Position numbers and translations under genes: made by a program
The notes under the pieces: model-generated
What the model was told of the DNA's origin: nothing
Databases searched by the model: none
Seen by the model: the letters and a program-made list of their open reading frames with translations, nothing else
Source: Agrypnia vestita
Taxonomy: Eukaryota; Arthropoda; Insecta; Trichoptera; Phryganeidae
DNA: 64,000 nucleotides
Direction: 5' to 3'
Assembly: GCA_016648135.1 (NCBI GenBank)
Contig: JADDOH010010888.1
Span: 1-64,000 of the forward strand
Part shown: in pieces, positions 57,001 to 64,000 of the stretch
Layout: each line of letters begins with the position of its first letter
Numbering within the stretch: the first letter of the stretch is position 1

Positions 57001-60000
57001 TTTTAAACGGCAAACTACGCATAGTTCAAGATTTCCTGTTTTTATAAAATGCACATCAAAGCTGAAAGCAATTTTGAACGGCAAACTACGCATAGTTCAA
57101 GATTTTCTGCTTTTATAAAATTCACATCTAAGCTGAAAGCAATTTTGAACGGCAAACTACGCATAGTTCAAGATTTTCTGCTTTTATAAAATGCACATCA
57201 AAGCTGGAAAGCACAAACTACGCATAGTTCAAGATTTCCTGTTTTCATAAAATGCACATCAAAGCTGAAAGCAATTTTGAACGGCAAACTACGCATAGTT
57301 CAAGATTTCCTGTTTTCATAAAATGCACATCAAAGCTGACAGCAATTTTAAACGGCAAACTACGCATAGTTCAAGATTTCCTGTTTTTATAAAATGCACA
57401 TCAAAGCTGAAAGCAATTTTAAACGGCAAACTACGCATAGTTCAAGATTTTCTGCTTTTATAAAATGCACATCAAAGCTGGAAAGCACAAACTACGCATA
57501 GTTCAAGATTTCCTGTTTTCATAAAATGCACATCAAAGCTGAAAGCAATTTTGAACGGCAAACTACGCATAGTTCGGGATTTCCTGCTTTCATAAAATAC
57601 ACATTAAAGCTGAAGCAATTTTGAACGGCAAACTACACATAGTTCAAGATTTCCTGTTTTTATAAAATGCACATCAAAGCTGAAAGCAATTTTAAACGGC
57701 AAACTACGCATAGATCAAGATTTCCCGTTTTTATAAAATGCACATCAAAGCTGAAAGCAATTTTAAACGGCAAACTACGCATAGTTCAAGATTTTCTGCT
57801 TTTCTAAAATGCACATCAAAGCTGAAAGCAATTTTGAACGGCAAACTACGCATAGATCAAGATTTCCCGTTTTTATAAAATGCACATCAAAGCTGAAAGC
57901 AATTTTGAACGGCAAACTACGCACAGATCAAGATTTCCCGTTTTTATAATATGCACATCAAAGCTGAAAGCAATTCTAAACGGGAAACTACGCATAGTTC
58001 AAGATTTCCTGTTTTTATAAAATGCATATCAAAGCTGAAAGCAATTTTAAACGGCAAACTACGCATAGTTCAAGATTTCCTGTTATTATAAAATGCACAT
58101 CAAAGCTGAAAGCAATTTTAAACGGCAAACTACGCATAGTTCAAGATTTCCTGCTTTTATAAAATGCACATCAAAGCTGAAAGCAATTTTAAACGGCAAA
58201 CTACGCATAGTTCAAGATTTTCTGCTTTTATAAAATTCACATCAAAGCTGAAAGCAATTTTGAACGGCAAACTACGCATAGTTCAAGATTTTCTGCTTTT
58301 ATAAAATGCACATCAAAGCTGGAAAGCACAAACTACGCATAGTTCAAGATTTCCTGTTTTCATAAAATGCACATCAAAGCTGAAAGCAATTTTGAACGGC
58401 AAACTACACATAGTTCAAGATTTCCTGTTTTTATAAAATGCACATCAAAGCTGAAAGCAATTTTAAACGGCAAACTACGCATAGATCAAGATTTCCCGTT
58501 TTTATAAAATGCAAATCAAAGCTGAAAGCAATTTTAAACGGCAAACTACGCATAGTTCAAGATTTTCTGCTTTTATAAAATGCTCTTCAAAGCTGAAAGC
58601 AATTTTGAACGGCAAACTACGCACAGATCAAGATTTCCCGTTTTTATAAAATGCACATCAAAGCTGAAAGCAATTCTAAACGGGAAACTACGCATAGTTC
58701 AAGATTTCCTGTTTTTATAAAATGCATATCAAAGCTGAAAGCAATTTTAAACGGCAAACTACGCATAGTTCAAGATTTCCTGTTATTATAAAATGCACAT
58801 CAAAGCTGAAAGCAAATTTAAACGGCAAACTACGCATAGTTCAAGATTTCCTGCTTTTATAAAATGCACATCAAAGCTGAAAGCAATTTTAAACGGCAAA
58901 CTACGCATAGTTCAAGATTTTCTGCTTTTATTAAATTCATATCAAAGCTGAAAGCAATTTTAAACGGCAAACTACACATAGATCAAGATTTCCCGTTTTT
59001 ATAAAATGCACATCAAAGCTGAAAGCAATTTTAAACGGCAAACTACGCATAGTTCAAGATTTTCTGCTTTTATAAAATGCACATCAAAGCTGAAAGCAAT
59101 TTTGAACGGCAAACTACGCATAGATCAAGATTTCCCGTTTTTATAAAATGCACATCAAAGCTGAAAGCAATTCTAAACGGGAAACTACGCATAGTTCAAG
59201 ATTTCCTGTTTTTATAAAATGCACATCAAAGCTGAAAGCAATTTTAAACGGCAAACTACGCATAGTTCAAGATTTCCTGTTATTATAAAATGCACATCAA
59301 AACTGACAGCAATTTTAAACGGCAAACTACGCATAGTTCAAGATTTCCTGTTTTTATAAAATGCACATCAAAGCTGAAAGCAATTTTAAACGGCAAACTA
59401 CGCATAGTTCAAGATTTCCTGTTTTTATAAAATGCACATCAAAGCTGAAAGCAATTTTGAACGGCAAACTACGCATAGTTCGAGATTTCCTGCTTTCATA
59501 AAATACACATTAAAGCTGAAGCAATTTTGAACGGCAAACTACACATAGTTCAAGATTTCCTGTTATTATAAAATGCACATCAAAGCTGAAAGCAATTTTA
59601 AACGGCAAACTACGCATAGTTCAAGATTTTCTGCTTTTCATAAAATGCACATCAAAGCTGAAAGCAATTTTGAACGGCAAACTACGCATAGTTCTAGATT
59701 TCCTGCTTTCATAAAATACACATTAAAGCTGAAGCAATTTTGAACGGCAAACTACACATAGTTCAAGATTTCCTGTTTTTATAAAATGCACATCAAAGCT
59801 GAAAGCAATTTTAAACGGCAAACTACGCATAGATCAAGATTTCCCGTTTTTATAAAATGCACATCAAAGCTGAAAGCAATTTTAAACGGCAAACTACGCA
59901 TAGATCAAGATTTCCCGTTTTTATAAAATGCACATCAAAGCTGAAAGCAATTTTAAACGGCAAACTACGCATAGATCAAGATTTCCCGTTTTTATAAAAT

Positions 60001-60172
60001 GCACATCAAAGCTGAAAGCAATTTTGAACGGCAAACTACGCATAGATCAAGATTTCCCGTTTTTATAAAATGCACATCAAAGCTGAAAGCAATTTTAAAC
60101 GGCAAACTACGCATAGTTCAAGATTTTCTGCTTTTATAAAATGCACATCAAAGCTGGAAAGCTATTTTAAAC
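54058..60172. repeat. 71-bp satellite array, ~85 copies, higher-order organised
   Basis: Unit: GCAATTTTAAACGGCAAACT, ACGCATAGTTCAAGATTTCC, TGTTTTTATAAAATGCACAT, CAAAGCTGAAA (71 bp). Variants are mixed in a set order: 'gatcaagatttcccg', 'gattttctgctttt', a short form in which GGAAAGCAC replaces the middle, a 'gttcgagatttcctgctttcat' form and 'attctaaacggg'. The marker AATTCTAAAC occurs at 54791, 55448, 56360, 56786, 57972, 58672 and 59169. Some spacings are exact multiples of 71 (426 and 497). Blocks 54212- and 55781- are offset by 1569, with near identity. Frames inside the array are incidental. Consistent with a heterochromatic or centromere-type satellite, but position on the chromosome is unknown. 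Confidence 0.97.
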
Positions 60173-60309
60173 GCCAAAGTAGGTACGCGAAATTCATTTG
60201 CTTATTACAATTCTAAATTCTAAATCGAAGGCTCGAGCTCCATCCCGGGAGAACACCAGAATAGTTTTATTTTCATAGAACAAGCCTTTACCTTAATTTG
60301 AAAATAAAT

Positions 60310-60355
60310 AGTAAGAATATTGATTGATGTAACACGTATTCCGTGTGTGCGTCTC
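60310..60355 (+). repeat. SINE family B tail
   Basis: AGTAAGAATATTGATTGATG and ACACGTATTCCGTGTGTGCG. Confidence 0.6.
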
Positions 60356-60914
60356 CAATTATATAAAAAAGATGTATTTGAATCGATGATAATTTAAATA
60401 TAGGTGGACTTTAATACTGTTTAAATATACAGTAACATCATCGATTAGTCAAGTGAATTACGAAGGTAATTTTGTGTACTTAAATACCGGCGATAAAAAA
60501 TATATTACGCATTAAAATCGGTGACACAATTTCTTCTTAACGTCAACAACATTTTGAATGAATTAATTAAGAAGTAAATGTACCTACCTGCTTTTTGTAG
60601 ACAATGTTATCGAACGAGAATGGACAAAATTAATTTTTCGTAGAATAACTTCTCAAGGAAGGTAAAGCATAAATTTTTTCTGTGCTTTTATATATAATAC
60701 TATAGTTACGTATGTAGTTTTCTCGGATATTCTCCATGTATATGTGACCTCTCTGGCAGAGGTTTCGCATCCTATTGTAGGGTTTATCATCAGGGCTGAT
60801 GTGAAGAGTATGAGTTGATGTGTAGGTTACGTACAACATTGTTTTTATTAGACGCTTTGCAAAACAATGGAACCTTTGTTTCCCCCCACAATATAACAGT
60901 GTGACGCTGGGTAC

Positions 60915-61440
60915 AAACAGCTAGTTTTATATAAACTAACAATGATCTTAAACAATACAGCTATTATTGTAACTGGACCTGACAGGAACACAGTAAACAA
61001 ACACGCAAATATAGACATGAATGTACTGAAATCCTGGTTCGACAACAATTTGCTCTCTCTCTAAACTCTGAAAAAACATATTACATTTCCTTTTCAATAA
61101 AAAAAACATAAAAAACCGCCAAATATAAAAATTACCATCCACAATAACAACGGAAATAGAATGATCTGCAACAATTCATGTTGCAGCAAATCGCATAGCA
61201 ATATTAACAAATTGACGAAAAGAATTAAAAGAAAAAAAGGTATACTATGCAATTGTCCACTCACTACTCCAATATGGAATAATAGGGTGGGGCGGAACTT
61301 ATAACAATAAAATAAATCGAATTAAAGTCATTCAGAGAACAATTCTTAAAGTCATGCATAAAAAAAATTAACATTCTCCACACAAACACTATTCAAAATA
61401 TTTCTAGTCCCAAAGGTAGAAACTACAGTAGAGCGTCGGT
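60915..61440 (+). pseudogene. non-LTR reverse transcriptase, heavily broken
   Basis: Across frames: TAIIVTGPDRNTVNKHANID, MNVLKSWFDNNLLSL, stop, then VYYAIVHSLLQYGIIGWGG, NRIKVIQRTILKVMHKKN. These follow the order after the YADD box of R1/Jockey-like enzymes ('DTAI...', 'WF..N.L.LN..KT', 'Q.GI..WGG', 'Q...L'). Multiple stops and frameshifts; the YADD box itself is not in frame. Confidence 0.75.
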
Positions 61441-63265
61441 TATCCGAACTAATTGAGGGACGTGGGTGTTCGGAAAACTGGTATTTTCGGATAATCGAAC
61501 TGTATTGATTAAGCCATACATATTTACGTACAGGTGAATGAAAACCATATTTACATTTATATCTTTAATGGCAATTAGGAATTAAACATAAAAAAGTGCA
61601 AACAATCTTGCAATAAAACATATATGTACATACATAGGTACAATTAACGCTTAAAAAATCTTCAATCTTCGTCTACCGAAGCAAGCCTACCCGCTTACGA
61701 GCGGCTAGGTCACATACTTTTTTAAGGACGGATAATATTTGATATTTGTCGCTTTCAGCTTGTATTTCAAACTAACGCAAGACAATATCTAAGCAAGTAA
61801 ACGCATCAGAAGCACCAATTATGTTTTCATCTTCATTCTGAACTTGTAGTTGATGAGGTACTAGCGATGGCGTCAGCCTTATTAGTCATGAGGTCTAAAA
61901 TTTCGCTATCCTGCATAATTTGGTACCCGGGATCTTCACGATATGCATCCATTGTTGAACCTCTTCTACAGCACATTCGTGGCAATCGAGCTTTTTTTAG
62001 CATATCTATCATTAAGGGGGGGTAAGTTTAATTCGTACAAAAAAAGGCATGTTTTTGTGAATTTTTTGTGACGACACAATTAAAATCTCTTTATTAAAAC
62101 CAACGACACATTAAAATATAACATTTGAAGAATATTGTGTAAAATTTTCAAGACGAAATATTAAAAAATACGGCAATGGCAGCAATTATTCGGACGTGTC
62201 TCGGAAAAAAGTAGAATTGCGGTGTCCATCATAACTCGGTGCTTGATCATCTGAAATAAAAAAATCAAAGTTCATTCGTTAGATAATAGGTCTTCCCAGG
62301 TAACGCTGGGAGGGTTTTTTGAAATTTCAATTTTTAAATTTTTTGGAACACTTTGAAGAGAAAAACGCGATTTTTTGCGAAAAATATCGACTAATTTGTT
62401 ATTAAAAAATAAAAATTAATAACAAATTTGAAAAAAAGTCTCCAGCGTTACCTCGTAAATTATGTATAAAAATAGTGTTCAAAATTTCAAAAGGATCGGT
62501 GCAGTAGTTTTGAAGTTATGATGGACACCGACTTTGAAAACGTGAGATGTGGGGAAAATGCTTTAAAGTTTTGCACACTATAAAATTCAAAATAAAACTC
62601 GACACTAATTTTATACTTACACATAATCGTCGATGCCATGTTCACACAGCAAAGAGCTTTCATCATCAGCATCTTTTTGTCTTTGTCTACGCAAAACTCT
62701 TCAACTACAATAGCACGTCTGGTAGTCCTCAGGTGAGCGCATCTCTTAGCTGCTCGAGCAGGTATAGAAAATCAGTCTGAGTATCGCTCAAATGTTCATA
62801 ATTTCGTCAATTTTGCTCCGATTGATTTGAAATTTTGACACAATATTCTTGCGATGTTATACATTCATTTAAAAAATTAAAAATAAAATGCAAAAAAAAT
62901 AAGTTAAAAACCTTACCCCCCCTTAAGCATATCTTCCAGTTTCTCATTTACACATACACTTTGAGGATTTTCCACTATACACAAAACTTTATTCCGCTTT
63001 CAAGTTCTGCACTTTTACACTGTCCCATGCTGCTCTGATCATGTAGGACGCGTCTTTCAAATCAATTTTCTTATGATTTCTTATCAGGCATTCTTCTCCC
63101 TCCTCTTCTTTTTCCAAAAGTAACTTACGTAACAATTCTTTTCTGTAGTATTACAGAAACTTTCAAACGGTATCGTTTGAAAGTCTCAATAACGCCTTGG
63201 TCCATAGGCTGTAAATAATGAAGTCACGTTAGGTGGAAGAATCATGACTTTTATAAACTCGTTTT
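61440..63265 (-). pseudogene. pogo/jerky-like transposon, split by a later insertion
   Basis: TIR-like sequence near 61425-61510 (TAGAGCGTCGGTTATCCGAA). On the minus strand from 63265: ILPPNVTSLFTAYGP (family 'LPPNVTSLIQPMDQG'), DLKDASYMIRAAWDSVKVQN. On the other side of the insertion: DPGYQIMQDSEI, SDAFTCLDIVLR, SDKYQILSVLKKVCDLAARK. The order matches the DDE_1 transposase of the Tigger/jerky group. Broken frames throughout. The element at 62016-62922 interrupts it. Confidence 0.75.
62016..62922. mobile_element. TTAA-bounded element, complete, 907 bp
   Basis: Termini GGGGGGGTAAG and CTTACCCCCCC (11-bp perfect) with TTAA on each side (62012-62015, 62923-62926). It sits inside the pogo/jerky copy: the host sequence reads continuously when the element and one TTAA are removed. 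A TTAA duplication is typical of piggyBac-type elements, but the G-run termini are not; I cannot name the superfamily. A truncated copy is at 45211-45775. Confidence 0.85.
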
Positions 63266-63272
63266 TTTCATG

Positions 63273-63914
63273 ATATTTTATACGCACCGTATGTATTACC
63301 GAGAAGCGAATTTCGACGTTTCGTTGGATACTTATCCAACGTCATAAGGAGGACGACCTTTACCCGCGGAGGTGGAGGTCAGACTGATTAGGTGCTGCTT
63401 TCTAGGGCGTAAATTGTATGCACTTTGTTGTGGAGTGTTCTCTTCTTCTACAATAGAGGTCGCCAGTGTGCAATATGTACTAGTTACGTTTACTGTGATT
63501 TCTCTCAAGGGTTGAATCAGTGTCGTTAGAACAGGGCGCCAAATACTTGATAGTTTGTAACTTACAAACTATCAAGTATTTGTAACTTACAAACTATCAA
63601 GTATTTGTAACTTACAAACTATCAAGTATTTGGCGCCCTGTTCTAACGACACTGATTCAATCAACCCTTGAGAGAAGTCGCAGTAAAATCCGCCGACGTA
63701 ACTAGTACGTATTGCACACTGGCGACCTCTATTGTAGAAGAAGAGAACACTCCACAACAAAGTGCATACAATTTACGCCCTAGAAAGCAGCACCTAATCA
63801 GTCTGACCTCCACCTCCGCGGGTAAAGGTCGTCCTCCTGATGACGTTGGATAAGTATCCAACGAAACGTCGAGATTCGCTTCTCGGTAATACATACGGTG
63901 CGTATAAAATATCC
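63273..63914. mobile_element. 640-bp palindromic foldback element (family H)
   Basis: Arms of about 255 bp (ATTTTATACGCACCGTATGT... and complement) meet at a centre made of CAAATACTTGATAGTTTGTA and three tandem copies of a 25-bp unit starting AACTTACAAACTATC. Both arms contain a peptide frame with SAYNLRPRKQ, a motif seen in retroelement polyproteins, suggesting origin from coding DNA. The right arm has the hammerhead-like motif at 63831-63873; the left arm's copy has CTTATGA in place of CTGATGA. Confidence 0.85.
63831..63876 (+). ncRNA. hammerhead-ribozyme-like motif, partial stem I
   Basis: CUGAUGA (63837-63843), extra C, GUUGGAUA/UAUCCAAC (8-bp stem II, loop AG), GAAAC (63863-63867), GUC (63868-63870). 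Stem I has only three pairs (CUC/GAG), so it is weaker than the copy at 5365-5410. Stem III is again the loop-less ACGU. Confidence 0.4.
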
Positions 63915-64000
63915 GAAATTACAGTTAAATATGTCTAACGACCGTAATAACAACCTTAACTCTTTAATAAATTCTTTAAGAAATTACCCAACGAAAATGG

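Noticed and set aside
54058..60172. CRISPR-like array
   Set aside because: Units are contiguous with no unique spacers, the unit is 71 bp, and the setting is eukaryotic. It is a satellite.

Overview
The window looks like a transposon-rich stretch of insect nuclear genome, most likely Lepidoptera (moderate confidence). The grounds are AT-rich sequence, frequent short GTAGGTACCTAC-type motifs, a (CCTAA)n insect telomere-type tract, tRNA-derived SINEs, decayed non-LTR retrotransposons, mariner, pogo-like and hAT elements, and a selenoprotein K gene that uses cysteine instead of selenocysteine. Several insect orders, Lepidoptera among them, have lost selenoproteins. I cannot name a species.

Two host genes can be assembled exon by exon. 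On the minus strand at 28902-29966 is a four-exon selenoprotein K homologue of 89 residues. On the plus strand at 33045-38017 is a four-exon fatty acid-binding protein of 135 residues, whose intron positions match the classical FABP gene plan. The two are divergently arranged about 3 kb apart. Between them lie a decayed CR1/L2-like reverse transcriptase and a hAT MITE that ends about 0.4 kb before the FABP start codon. Two isolated coding-like exons (4891-4986 minus, 41448-41626 plus) are unassigned.

Layout: 1-20 kb is a mosaic of hAT MITEs, an LTR fragment, SINEs, non-LTR fragments, a CpG-rich island (12.8-13.1 kb) and foldback elements. 20-28 kb holds foldback MITEs (two in a tandem duplication), an internally deleted DNA transposon family and a cluster of TACTCCC-type repeats. 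28.9-38.2 kb holds the two genes. 38-54 kb holds non-LTR and mariner fragments, a 1.4 kb hAT element, a 2.2 kb pogo-like element and a degraded tRNA-Arg copy. 54.06-60.17 kb is one satellite array of a 71-bp unit (about 85 copies) with higher-order organisation. 60-64 kb holds a dead reverse transcriptase, a pogo/jerky-like transposase split by a TTAA-bounded element, and a 640-bp palindrome.

Many insertions keep exact target duplications: four 8-bp hAT duplications belonging to different families, one TTAA and one TA. Nested insertions therefore give a relative order of events. The least expected signal is a hammerhead-ribozyme-like core in the arms of two related palindromic elements (5.3 kb and 63.3-63.9 kb). 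One copy has all the expected helices and the GUC cleavage triplet.
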